Shown here: piece after piece, positions 7,678 through 15,513 of the stretch
Layout of the letters: each line of letters begins with the position of its first letter
How positions within the stretch are numbered: position 1 is the stretch's first letter
Source: Nitrosarchaeum koreense MY1
GTDB taxonomy: Archaea > Thermoproteota > Nitrososphaeria > Nitrososphaerales > Nitrosopumilaceae
Assembly (NCBI RefSeq): GCF_000220175.1
Contig: NZ_AFPU01000001.1
Span: forward strand, 1,089,512-1,153,511
DNA: 64,000 bases
Direction of reading: 5' to 3'
Translations under genes and position numbers: made by a program
Notes under the pieces: model-generated
Database searches by the model: none
Told to the model about the DNA's origin: nothing
Seen by the model: only the letters and a program-made list of their open reading frames with translations

Positions 7678-8592
7678 TTAAAAGTCAATTTTACCCATTT
7701 TCCCAGTGTTGTAATCTAGTATTGCTTGTTTAATTTCATCGTCAGTATTCATCACAAATGGCCCATAACGAACTACAGGTTCGCCTAGTGGAACACCAGC
7801 AATCAAGAGCATATCCAAAGGTGATGACATGTCATTTGAGGCTTTGATAGTTATTTCATTTCCATCTTGTTCAAATAGTACAATCTGTTCTTTGTGAGCA
7901 GAAATTTGTTTGTCTCCAAACAATCCTTTTCCATTTATGACATATGCAAACGCATTATAATTTTGAGGAATAGTTTGTGTCACTTTGGTATTTGGTTGTA
8001 AAGTAAAATGAAGATACACGATAGGAGTTCTTGTATCGATGATTGCTTTTTCTCCCATTGATTCTCCTGCAATTACTTTAACTTTGATGCCATCCTTTTG
8101 TGCAATTGGAATTTTGTTTGCTGGTAAATCCTGATAACGTGGATTCATCATCTTGTCTTTTTTTGGCAAGTTTACCCATAATTGAAATCCATGTAATGTT
8201 CCACCCTTCTGTGAAAATTCTTTTTCGGGCATCTCTGAATGAATTACACCAGAACCTGCAGTCATCCATTGAATGTCACCTGCCTTTATTTTTCCAGAAT
8301 GGCCTTGCGAGTCTTTGTGTTCAAATACGCCATCAATCATGTATGTGACAGTTTCAAATCCTCTATGCGGATGATCTGGTGCACCTTTAGCTTCTCCAAC
8401 AGATATTTCAATTGGGCCCATCTCATCTAACAAAAGAAACGGATCAACTTCTCGAAGACTGCCGTTTGGGAATGCTCTGTGTACGACAAATCCTTCACCT
8501 TCTAATGTTGTTTTTGCATTAGTTACTTGCAATACGGAGCGAGTCTTTGTGTTATTTTTTACTAGACTTTGATTTTTTGTGTTTTGTTTCAC
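7678..8592 (-). CDS. Pirin family protein (bicupin)
   Basis: This 304-residue protein has the conserved pirin N-terminal cupin: DHPHRGFETVTYMIDGVFEH at about 72-91 supplies metal-ligand histidines and HSEMPE near 118 the rest. The C-terminal cupin (YLHFTLQPNTKV onward) is less conserved, as usual. Bacterial pirins are quercetinase-like dioxygenases or redox-sensing cofactors. It starts at GTG 8592 with a TATTTAAATA box 28 nt upstream. It is next to an HxlR regulator, consistent with a redox response. Confidence 0.93.
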   Translation of the reverse strand: MKQNTKNQSLVKNNTKTRSVLQVTNAKTTLEGEGFVVHRAFPNGSLREVDPFLLLDEMGPIEISVGEAKGAPDHPHRGFETVTYMIDGVFEHKDSQGHSGKIKAGDIQWMTAGSGVIHSEMPEKEFSQKGGTLHGFQLWVNLPKKDKMMNPRYQDLPANKIPIAQKDGIKVKVIAGESMGEKAIIDTRTPIVYLHFTLQPNTKVTQTIPQNYNAFAYVINGKGLFGDKQISAHKEQIVLFEQDGNEITIKASNDMSSPLDMLLIAGVPLGEPVVRYGPFVMNTDDEIKQAILDYNTGKMGKIDF

Positions 8593-8595
8593 GAT

Positions 8596-8638
8596 ATAGT
8601 ATTACACTATTAGTTATTTAAATATGGTAGTAATTACT
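8596..8638 (-). promoter_or_regulatory. Pirin promoter with flanking dyads
   Basis: A TATA-like TATTTAAATA lies at 8615-8624, 28 nt before the pirin GTG. On its downstream side is ATAGT-ATTAC-ACTAT (8596-8610) and on its upstream side the palindrome AGTAATTACT (8629-8638). Both contain the AGT/ACT core seen before hxlR, so they are candidate HxlR sites. Confidence 0.4.
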
Positions 8639-8680
8639 TACTTAGTAGGTTAGAATAACCTTACCATGATAAAAATTGAG

Positions 8681-9667
8681 TTAATCTTCTAAAACATGAA
8701 TTAGATCTTTTAGTTTACGTCTTGATTTTGGTGATTTACGAACATCTGGATAGCCAATACAGAGAATAGATGAAGGCCTCAAATCGGTTCCAAGAACTTG
8801 TTTTACCTTATCTTCATCAATCATTCCAATCCAGATAGAGCTTAATCCCAAAGCTGTTGCTACCAGTTGAGAGTAAGATGCAGCCAAAGTAGCATCTTGT
8901 AGAGAAAACTTTGCAAGCATTTCAGGTGAGAAATTCATCTTAACCCTACTAGGATTCATACAAAAAACCAAAACCAGAGGAGCATTAACAAATGGTTGAC
9001 GATTTGCAGCCTCCACAAGTGCCTCTTTTGCTTTTTTACTTTTTACATAAAATACTTCTAATCCCTGAAAGTTTCCAGCGGATGGAGCAGTATCAGCTGC
9101 TGCCAAAATCTTTTCAATCTTCCAGTCTTCGACCTTTGTTTTAGAAAATTTTCTTGTAGAACGTCTTGTCGAGATGATTCTAAATATATCAGATTCAGAT
9201 ACTTCGGCTCCCTTTGTTTTGCTTGATAGTATTGCATTAAGAAGAGATGTTGGTTTTTGAGATTTTTTTTCAGATGGCTTTGCATCATCATCTTTTTGAA
9301 TCCATACAGATGGGTAGAATTCTTTTGGGAAGACTTGAACGTATAATGGGTCGTGTGGAATTTTTGCATATTCTAAAATCTTTTCCCTAAATTCTCTTGT
9401 ATTTGCTTCAAGCTGATCTCTGTCTTTTAGTCTAAACTGAACAACATCAGAATTTATTAAAATTTCACTAAAATTATCTTCCAGTTCTACTTTGCCCACA
9501 TTATTGTTTTTTAGAATTTCAACTAACTGGTCTAACTCATCTTTGTTTAATACAACAGTATCAACATCATCTTCATCTATACCACTCCAAATGATTCTGC
9601 ATCCATCCTTTGAAAAATAAGATGGTTCCACTTTAGAAAAAACCATTAATTCAGATATCAAAATCAT
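8681..9667 (-). CDS. Nitroreductase family protein with extra N-terminal domain
   Basis: The C-terminal half (about residues 160-328) is a nitroreductase-fold flavoenzyme domain: STRRSTRKFSKTKV at the FMN-binding start, ADTAPSAGNFQGLEVFYV, and a LGLSSIWIGMIDEDKVKQ segment. The first 140 residues form a separate alpha/beta domain rich in acidic residues (IIWSGIDEDDVDTVVLNKDE) that I cannot place, followed by a Lys/Ser linker. Such enzymes reduce nitro compounds, flavins or quinones with NAD(P)H. It lies upstream of pirin on the same strand, about 90 bp away. Confidence 0.9.
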   Translation of the reverse strand: MILISELMVFSKVEPSYFSKDGCRIIWSGIDEDDVDTVVLNKDELDQLVEILKNNNVGKVELEDNFSEILINSDVVQFRLKDRDQLEANTREFREKILEYAKIPHDPLYVQVFPKEFYPSVWIQKDDDAKPSEKKSQKPTSLLNAILSSKTKGAEVSESDIFRIISTRRSTRKFSKTKVEDWKIEKILAAADTAPSAGNFQGLEVFYVKSKKAKEALVEAANRQPFVNAPLVLVFCMNPSRVKMNFSPEMLAKFSLQDATLAASYSQLVATALGLSSIWIGMIDEDKVKQVLGTDLRPSSILCIGYPDVRKSPKSRRKLKDLIHVLED

Positions 9668-9750
9668 ACATAAAAAAGTAATCTGAAATTTCTCATTTCG
9701 ATGATAAATAAAAAATAAATATTAAAATTTCACGCAAAAAACAGCTAAAT

Positions 9751-10782
9751 ATGAATAAAATGCGAGCCATGGTGCTATCTAATTGTGCGCCAATTGAGAC
9801 AAATCCTTTGAAATTAACTGAAATAGATAGACATGAAATCAAAAGACCAGACGAGATTTTAATAAAAATTGAGGCCTGCGGGGTTTGCCACTCTCAGCTG
9901 CATGGAATAGAGGGAGATTGGAAAGATATTGGAATTCCACCGACTTTACCAACAGTTCCAGGTCATGAATTGGTAGGAAAAATTATTGAGATTGGCAGCA
10001 ATGTAACTAAATTCAAAGTAGGGGACAGAGCTGGAATTACTCCACTACTTGAAGCTTGTAAAACATGTCAGTATTGTAAAGAAGGTAAGGAACAGCTTTG
10101 TGAATCTTCAGAGATCACAGGGGAATCACTCAGAGGAGGATATTCAGAATACATTACAGTATCACAAGACTTTGCAACAAAGATTCCAGATAAAATGAAA
10201 GCAGAGTATGCAGCCCCGTTATTTTGTGCGGGAATTACAGCTTACAAAGCAGTAAAAGCCGCAGAACCAAAGTCTCACAAAAAGATTGGAGTATTTGGAA
10301 TTGGTGGTGTGGGCCATATGGCAGTACAGTTTGCAAAAGTAGAAGGATCCGAAGTTATTGCATTTTCACGTAGTAAAAATCATCTAGATGTTGCAAAGAA
10401 ACTAGGAGCAATTGATGCCATGGTATTTTCAGATAAACCGGAATTTCTTGACGAGCTAAAAAATAAACACGGAATGTTAGATGCTGCAATTGTCTTTGCA
10501 CCAGCAGATGTAGTAACTGATGTTGCAATAAAATCAGTAAAGAAGGGAGGATTAATTGTAATTGCAACAGTTGGAAAGAATCCTACATTTTTTGCATTTG
10601 AAGAAAAGACAATTCGTGGAACTGTGATTGGTTCAACTAAAGACATGGAGCAAGTAATCAAGATATGCGATGAAAATAATTTGACAGTAGTCACAGAAAC
10701 CTATCCTCTTGAAAAAGCAAACGAAGTTCTCAAGAAACTAAAAGAGTCTCAGATTCAAGCAAGAGCTGTATTGATACCTTAA
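9751..10782 (+). CDS. Zinc-dependent alcohol dehydrogenase
   Basis: This 343-residue medium-chain dehydrogenase has the catalytic zinc site CGVCHSQLHGIEGDW near residues 44-58 and PGHELVGKI near 70. The structural-zinc lobe is CKTCQYCKEGKEQLC (about 102-116). The Rossmann motif GIGGVGHMAVQFAK is near 185. Substrate class is probably a primary alcohol or aldehyde, NAD(P)-linked; the exact substrate is unknown. ATG 9760 is an alternative start. It is divergent from the nitroreductase gene. Confidence 0.93.
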   Translation: MNKMRAMVLSNCAPIETNPLKLTEIDRHEIKRPDEILIKIEACGVCHSQLHGIEGDWKDIGIPPTLPTVPGHELVGKIIEIGSNVTKFKVGDRAGITPLLEACKTCQYCKEGKEQLCESSEITGESLRGGYSEYITVSQDFATKIPDKMKAEYAAPLFCAGITAYKAVKAAEPKSHKKIGVFGIGGVGHMAVQFAKVEGSEVIAFSRSKNHLDVAKKLGAIDAMVFSDKPEFLDELKNKHGMLDAAIVFAPADVVTDVAIKSVKKGGLIVIATVGKNPTFFAFEEKTIRGTVIGSTKDMEQVIKICDENNLTVVTETYPLEKANEVLKKLKESQIQARAVLIP

Positions 10783-10886
10783 TCTACAAAATAGGCTCAA
10801 AAATATCTATATAGATTATTGATATACTATAGGATTACAAGAAAACATTGTGATTTGGTTATACTTTCACATAGCAACTAATAATC

Positions 10887-10976
10887 ATGACAAAAACACC
10901 AAAATTTCAACTCGTAGATGATTTTATCGAAGGCGAGTTAGATTATGACGATGATGGAACCTATTATGGAGAATAA
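10887..10976 (+). CDS. Candidate acidic micro-ORF
   Basis: An ATG-started frame encodes 29 residues, MTKTPKFQLVDDFIEGELDY plus an acidic Asp/Tyr tail. It lies in the 292-bp gap between the alcohol dehydrogenase and the next gene. The gap also has a 12-bp palindrome ATCTATATAGAT at 10805-10816. The composition looks protein-like, but the case rests only on an open frame. Confidence 0.35.
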   Translation: MTKTPKFQLVDDFIEGELDYDDDGTYYGE

Positions 10977-11074
10977 TATTCCATATTATTTATTGTAAAA
11001 AAAATAAAAACATGTAATAAAATAAATTTTTAAACAAAATCAACATTAATGTACTATTAGATACAAGAATAATC

Positions 11075-11263
11075 ATGGCAAATTACACAACACAAGTAAA
11101 TACAATCCACAAAAAATTTACTAGTGCATTAAAAAAGGCAAAGACAAGACAGACAATAAACAAAGCATACAGTGCTCACAGAAAAGATCATGAAAGATTG
11201 CTCAAAAGTCATCTTGCCGAAGAAATGAGACAGATTAAAAAAGCCAAAGCAAAACTCGATTAA
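11075..11263 (+). CDS. Small basic helical protein
   Basis: This 62-residue protein is Lys/Ala/His-rich and fully helical in appearance (KKFTSALKKAKTRQTINKAY). It starts at ATG 11075 with a TATA-like TTTTTAAAC about 45 nt upstream. Its charge suggests nucleic acid binding, but no family is recognised. Confidence 0.6.
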   Translation: MANYTTQVNTIHKKFTSALKKAKTRQTINKAYSAHRKDHERLLKSHLAEEMRQIKKAKAKLD

Positions 11264-11342
11264 TCAAAAATATTTTTTTATTTTTTAATAAACAAGATTT
11301 TTATAAATTTGCAAGATTTGGTTTAAAACTATAAAACAAGAA

Positions 11343-11840
11343 TTATGTGATTCGCTCTATTGCAACAAATCCTTCATCCAAAGTCGGGATATCAAATGAA
11401 TTGATTTGATCTAGAATTACCTCTTTTGGTATAGATTTTCTGCTCTTTTTTTCTCTGTTTTTTAATCGTTCAAATATTACATTTTTTGGTAATTCAAAAC
11501 TAACTGCACTTAATTCCAAGTTTTTTCCATGTTCTAATGCAAATGACTTTAATTCATTAATCAGAGAGATTCGAATGTGGCGTTTTAGATGAGTTCTATC
11601 AATTACAAAGTCTTTATCATTTAAAATGCAATCATGTATCTTTTCAAAAAATTTTGATGTAATGTAATCGAATTTTTTTTTATTTTGTATATAATCAAAT
11701 GCTTGAGTATATGAAATTCCCATAATATCAGCTAATTCTTCAATAACAAAATCAGTAGAGCAGGCGACGTATTCCTTATGGGAATTGACCCAGGTAGTTT
11801 TGCCAGAGCCAGATACGCCAATCATAAATATTCCCTTCAT
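11343..11840 (-). CDS. Small P-loop kinase (PNKP/zeta-toxin-like)
   Basis: This 165-residue ATPase has a Walker A at residues 8-15 (GVSGSGKT), a STDFVIEEL segment, and the FVIDRTHLKRHIRISL motif near 79-94, where the Asp is the likely Walker B. This is the arrangement of small predicted kinases (COG4639-like), related to the polynucleotide kinase and zeta-toxin folds. The gene at 25615-26046 encodes a paralogue-like protein with the same closing motif, (T/V)xDEGF. The substrate is unknown. Confidence 0.8.
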   Translation of the reverse strand: MKGIFMIGVSGSGKTTWVNSHKEYVACSTDFVIEELADIMGISYTQAFDYIQNKKKFDYITSKFFEKIHDCILNDKDFVIDRTHLKRHIRISLINELKSFALEHGKNLELSAVSFELPKNVIFERLKNREKKSRKSIPKEVILDQINSFDIPTLDEGFVAIERIT

Positions 11841-11985
11841 GGAGATAGATGGATTTTGACAATTATTTGGGTATAACCAAACATGCCAAAATAGGCAAAA
11901 TTAGAGCAGAATTTAGGCATATTTTGATTCAAAGGGCTTTACAATAGTTTAATTACGACTCGATTTCAAGGAGCTTTAGAAAGAT

Positions 11986-12357
11986 ATGCCCTTCGATAGA
12001 GATGGCCCAAGAGAAATGTTTACTGCAACCTGTGGTGACTGTGGCAATGAATGTCAAATACCATTCAAACCAAAAGACGACAGACCTGTATATTGCAGAG
12101 AATGTTTCCAAAAGCATAAACCTCAAGAACGCTCCGGCGGTTCTAGATTTGGCGGAAGATCAAGTTATGGCGGTAGATCAAGTTATGGCAGAGGATCAAG
12201 TGATAGAGGCTCCAGATTCAGTAGAGATGATAGACCAAGAGAAATGTTTACTGCAACCTGTGGTGACTGTGGCAATGAATGTCAAATACCATTCAAACCA
12301 AAAGACGACAGACCTGTATATTGCAGAGAATGTTTCCAAAATCACAGACAAAACTAG
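11986..12357 (+). CDS. Duplicated CxxC-x17-CxxC zinc-ribbon protein with RG-rich linker
   Basis: The 123-residue protein has two identical zinc-ribbon domains, each with CGDC and CREC separated by exactly 17 residues. They are joined by a Gly/Arg/Ser linker (SRFGGRSSYGGRSSYGRG) typical of RNA- or DNA-binding proteins. The N-terminal MPFDRDGPREMFTATCGDCG and the second DDRPREMFTATCGDCG are near-identical at residue level, and 107 bp are identical at DNA level. The likely role is nucleic acid binding. Confidence 0.85.
   Translation: MPFDRDGPREMFTATCGDCGNECQIPFKPKDDRPVYCRECFQKHKPQERSGGSRFGGRSSYGGRSSYGRGSSDRGSRFSRDDRPREMFTATCGDCGNECQIPFKPKDDRPVYCRECFQNHRQN
12007..12341 (+). repeat. Pair of perfect 107-bp direct repeats inside the zinc-ribbon gene
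   Basis: Positions 12007-12113 and 12235-12341 are identical base for base, with an offset of 228 bp. Synonymous positions show no drift, so the duplication is very recent or the copies are homogenised by gene conversion. The repeat unit encodes the zinc-ribbon domain. Confidence 0.95.
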
Positions 12358-12439
12358 TAAATTGTTTTGAGTAAAACTCAAAACTCCGAATATTTTATCT
12401 AACCAAAGATTTAGAATCTTTCATTTCTGCCAAATATCA

Positions 12440-12637
12440 TTGAATGAAATACCAACCAGGGATAAAATAAAAATCGGAATTAAAGTAAAGATTGTTCAAA
12501 AACAAGATCAAAGAAATGGAAACTTGACTGAAGGGACGGTAAAAAGAATTCTTACATCAAGTAAATTCCATCCTCATGGGATTAAAGTGGAATTAGATAA
12601 TGGAAAAATAGGACGCGTTCAAAGTTTAGTGGCTTAA
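12440..12637 (+). CDS. YwbE-family (DUF2196) protein
   Basis: This 65-residue beta protein begins at TTG 12440. It reads IKIGIKVKIVQKQDQRNGNL with a TEGTVKRILTSSKFHPHGIK segment and ends IGRVQSLVA, which is the YwbE pattern. These are small SH3-like or KOW-like proteins of unknown function, possibly nucleic-acid-associated. Confidence 0.85.
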   Translation: MNEIPTRDKIKIGIKVKIVQKQDQRNGNLTEGTVKRILTSSKFHPHGIKVELDNGKIGRVQSLVA

Positions 12638-12661
12638 ATAACAGATGATAGAATTTTTCGT

Positions 12662-12814
12662 ATGAACTGTAAAAGATGCCATCATACTAATGAAGCGCAC
12701 GTATCATCAAATGAGAGTAAATCATTGATGAGAGCAGGGAAATGCAATATTCCCAGTTGTACCTGTAAGCAGTATCTAGACCCTATTCAAGAGATAGACG
12801 AAGACTTGGTGTAA
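12662..12814 (+). CDS. Cysteine-rich microprotein
   Basis: A 50-residue frame from ATG 12662 contains CKRCHHTNEAH and CNIPSCTCKQY, giving five or six Cys plus His that could bind one zinc. It is followed by an acidic tail (PIQEIDEDLV). It lies 24 bp after the YwbE gene on the same strand, so it may be co-transcribed. The family is not recognised. Confidence 0.55.
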   Translation: MNCKRCHHTNEAHVSSNESKSLMRAGKCNIPSCTCKQYLDPIQEIDEDLV

Positions 12815-12850
12815 CAATAATTCATATAGTAAATTCTAGTAAAATGTTTT

Positions 12851-13084
12851 ATGAAAAAACATGCACCAGCTGAAGAGATGAAGCAAGAGTTAGACAATCT
12901 ATTATCCAAACTAAACGCAATGGAAATTGTTGCATCAGATGAATTTCAAAAAGGGTCAGTTAAGGTGTTAAGAGCGCTAGTAGAAGGACAGATTCACTCA
13001 ATTAACGAATTTGAACATTTGAAAAAAGCAATGGACTTGCTTACATTAGAAATTTTCAAATTACAAAATAAGATCAAGAGTTAA
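12851..13084 (+). CDS. Small coiled-coil protein of unknown function
   Basis: This 77-residue protein is helical, with leucines in heptad spacing (MKQELDNLLSKLNAMEIV; LKKAMDLLTLEIFKLQNKI). It overlaps the end of the convergent zinc-ribbon gene by 11 bp. No family is recognised. Confidence 0.55.
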   Translation: MKKHAPAEEMKQELDNLLSKLNAMEIVASDEFQKGSVKVLRALVEGQIHSINEFEHLKKAMDLLTLEIFKLQNKIKS

Positions 13085-13556
13085 GTCTAGTATCACTAAT
13101 TCCACATTCAGTACAACGAATAATGGTTGATTTTTCTAGTACCTGATCAACTTTCATTTCAGAGCCGCAGCAAGGACATGATATTTTTTGAGTGTCGGAT
13201 TTTTGACGTATCTTATAATCAGGCTTTACCTCTTTTACTTCCTCATTGCAGATAGGATGATATCTTGCAATGATAAGATCAGATATTCTTTTTCGTTCTT
13301 CGTTTCCGGATTCAAACATTGGCAATATTGCCAGATGTAATGATTTTTCTAAGGCTGAATTATTCCAGCACTTGAAACTAGGGTGATTGATGAAAAACTT
13401 CTCATCTGAGGTCTGCTCGCAGTCATCAGCATAAATTATCTTAAAAAAGTCCTTTTGTCTAGACAATATCAAATAGACAACTTTTTCCATTGGAGGTCCC
13501 CATTCTGAAAGTTTGATTGGACCGAGAAACTCGTATTGGAGAATTTGAATGCTCAA
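13074..13556 (-). CDS. Hypothetical protein with C-terminal zinc ribbon
   Basis: This 160-residue protein has an unrecognised alpha/beta body (residues 1-105, FLGPIKLSEWGPPMEKVVYL) and a C-terminal zinc ribbon with CPCCGSEM and CTECG knuckles about 18 residues apart. A His/Cys pair in ARYHPICNEE lies between them. It could be a nuclease- or transcription-associated adaptor, but nothing in the sequence decides this. Confidence 0.65.
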   Translation of the reverse strand: MSIQILQYEFLGPIKLSEWGPPMEKVVYLILSRQKDFFKIIYADDCEQTSDEKFFINHPSFKCWNNSALEKSLHLAILPMFESGNEERKRISDLIIARYHPICNEEVKEVKPDYKIRQKSDTQKISCPCCGSEMKVDQVLEKSTIIRCTECGISDTRLNS

Positions 13557-13675
13557 TGAATATAGATCAGATTACTGACTTTTGTTTTTTGCTGGTATGA
13601 TAAAAATAGTGCCAAGATTTGATTGTAATTAACTTCTTGAAAAGAATAAATTCAAGAGAATAAGATTTTTGGTGA

Positions 13676-13924
13676 ATGAAAGAACCTCACAATCATGCTA
13701 AAGTAGGGTATAGCATGATTTTGGTAGCAGCAAGTCTCACAGCAATTGCTCTTGTTGCATTGGCAATAGGCTCAAATGTGCTTTTTGGAGACCATATTCA
13801 AAGAGAAAATACGGCTCATTTTGAAGAATGTAAAGCGATTGATTTTAAATCAAAAGACTGTGAGAAATACTGGGATAGAATTAACAATGCAGTATCTGGA
13901 ATTTATGTAGATCTTGGCAAATAA
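13676..13924 (+). CDS. Small single-pass membrane protein
   Basis: This 82-residue protein has one membrane helix at residues 10-36 (YSMILVAASLTAIALVALAI). The short external domain has two Cys (FEECKAIDF, SKDCEKYW) that may pair. Its start is ATG 13676. The function is unknown. Confidence 0.6.
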   Translation: MKEPHNHAKVGYSMILVAASLTAIALVALAIGSNVLFGDHIQRENTAHFEECKAIDFKSKDCEKYWDRINNAVSGIYVDLGK

Positions 13925-14008
13925 GTTCAAGGTCAAAATAGAAAATTTAATTTATTTCAAGATAAATTATCATTAAAGCATATTAGGTTGATTTCACTAA
14001 ATTAACCC

Positions 14009-14221
14009 ATGAATGATTATGAGTTTCCTAAAAATTCAGAGATTACACAATTGCAAGAGAAACTAGATTCGTTAATTGAACATCATAAACAAAAATGTAA
14101 GTTATATGAAAATGCCAGAAAAAGCAAAAATATAGAGATGGTAAATCGTTTGTATGAGGACAGTAAAATTTTATGGAAATCAATTGAAGATGCAAAAAAA
14201 GAAATTAAAAAATCACAATAA
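14009..14221 (+). CDS. Small coiled-coil protein
   Basis: This 70-residue, highly charged helical protein (ITQLQEKLDSLIEHHKQKCK and the C-terminal LWKSIEDAKKEIKKSQ) probably forms a coiled coil. It begins at ATG 14009 and ends 14 bp from the convergent membrane-protein gene. No family is recognised. Confidence 0.55.
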   Translation: MNDYEFPKNSEITQLQEKLDSLIEHHKQKCKLYENARKSKNIEMVNRLYEDSKILWKSIEDAKKEIKKSQ

Positions 14222-14234
14222 TATAAAAAATAAC

Positions 14235-14924
14235 CTAGTAGCCGTTTGCAAAATCTTCCATGGTGTTTAGATTTTTAGTTAGTTTATTCATTGCATAAAA
14301 TGCACCACCGACGATTCCTGCATGGTAAAATGTATACAAAAATACAGCAGAAGAGGTATGATCAGATTTTGTAAAACTGAGAATTAACATTGTAAAGAAG
14401 ATAAAGGTTCCAACGCATGTTACAAGTTTATTGAGTATACCATCATTCATTCCAACAATTCTCTTTGTTGCACCTGCCATCAATGCGATGCTAGTAAGAA
14501 TTAGAAAAGTTGCACCACCGTTTGCAGTTACGTATTCGTTTAACCATGGAAGCAGGCCATCTTCCAATATATCAGATTCAGGCATTGTACTGCCTCCGTT
14601 TAATGCAAAGTTTACTGCACTGAACATGCTTCCGATAACAAAGAAGAACAAGAATGTTTTAGCAATAGATCTTTTGAGGGGACTGCGTATCTCACTTGGT
14701 TTTACGGCTCGCTCAGTAATTCTTACACCATAAAGAAATCCAATTGCAGCTGCTGGCAAAAACATCAGATTAATCAAAATTGGAGATTCTTGGTTAATTG
14801 CTTCAATTTGAGGGTAAAATACTAGAAACAAAAGTACGGCAAAGGAAGCAGATATCACAAACAAGATCAAATTAAGATATTTGCGGTCACCAGATGCTGC
14901 CTGGTCGTATTCCCAATTGTACAT
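14235..14924 (-). CDS. Polytopic membrane protein of unknown function
   Basis: This 229-residue protein has about six membrane segments (FVISASFAVLLFLVFYP, LINLMFLPAAAIGFLYGV, FLFFFVIGSMFSAVNFAL, TFLILTSIALMAGA, TFIFFTMLILSF, FYHAGIVGGAFYAM) and short charged loops. No catalytic or transport signature is visible. Its 5' end lies opposite a small membrane-protein gene on the plus strand. Confidence 0.65.
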   Translation of the reverse strand: MYNWEYDQAASGDRKYLNLILFVISASFAVLLFLVFYPQIEAINQESPILINLMFLPAAAIGFLYGVRITERAVKPSEIRSPLKRSIAKTFLFFFVIGSMFSAVNFALNGGSTMPESDILEDGLLPWLNEYVTANGGATFLILTSIALMAGATKRIVGMNDGILNKLVTCVGTFIFFTMLILSFTKSDHTSSAVFLYTFYHAGIVGGAFYAMNKLTKNLNTMEDFANGY

Positions 14925-15028
14925 TTTTAAGAATCAGAATGAAATCATTAAAGTTCAAGTCGAAAAATCATTTGGTCAAAGTATCAATTCTCTTTACCCT
15001 TTTTACAGACTTTAGCCTAACAAATTCA

Positions 15029-15235
15029 ATGAAACTGATTACTTTGGCAGGCGCGGGGATAACAATTATGGGTGTAATTTTTCATCTTCAAGGCCAGTCA
15101 ATAGTTGGTCCAGAATCATCGTTTATGTATTCAAATCCAGAGTGGGTCAACTATGGAATTCAGATTGCAGTAATAGGGACAATAATCATGGCAATTGGAA
15201 TTAGTTTGAGATTTATTAGAAAATCTAAGTGGTGA
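15029..15235 (+). CDS. Small two-helix membrane protein
   Basis: The ATG at 15029 (MKLITLAGAGITIMGVIF) is preferred to an open-frame start at 14894, because the extra 45 residues are low-quality sequence overlapping the divergent gene. The 68-residue protein has two membrane helices, one at each end, joined by a loop with GPESSFMYSNPEWVNYG. It overlaps the convergent Lrp-like gene by 11 bp. Its function is unknown. Confidence 0.6.
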   Translation: MKLITLAGAGITIMGVIFHLQGQSIVGPESSFMYSNPEWVNYGIQIAVIGTIIMAIGISLRFIRKSKW

Positions 15236-15455
15236 CTCGAAGAGTTATAGTGCTACGAATTTTTCCTACTTTACGAATCTTTGTTGAAATGATATTATTT
15301 AGTTGGGTTATGGTTTCAGTCTCTAATGAAACTACAATATCATAATTTCCAAATGTAATAGTGCAGTCTTTAATTTCTGGAATCTCTTTTAGTTTTAAAT
15401 AGATTGAATGTTCTTCTCCAATTTCACAACTGATCAGCATGTATGCTTTTTCCAT
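15225..15455 (-). CDS. Stand-alone Lrp/AsnC ligand-binding (RAM) domain protein
   Basis: The 76-residue protein from ATG 15455 (MEKAYMLISCEIGEEHSIYL) has the beta-alpha-beta-beta-alpha-beta pattern of the Lrp/AsnC C-terminal effector domain, including FGNYDIVVSLETETITQLNN. There is no DNA-binding domain. Stand-alone RAM domains are common in archaea, and may bind amino acids and partner with full-length Lrp proteins. Confidence 0.8.
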   Translation of the reverse strand: MEKAYMLISCEIGEEHSIYLKLKEIPEIKDCTITFGNYDIVVSLETETITQLNNIISTKIRKVGKIRSTITLRVTT

Positions 15456-15513
15456 TTCAATTGCAATGAAAAACACTACAACTTAAAGACATCTTAGAAA
15501 AGGTTCTACGATC

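Noticed and set aside
12002..12370. Second-frame open frame across the duplicated zinc-ribbon gene
   Set aside because: It exists because the repeated DNA lacks stops in that frame; the Cys-rich domain frame is clearly the coding one.
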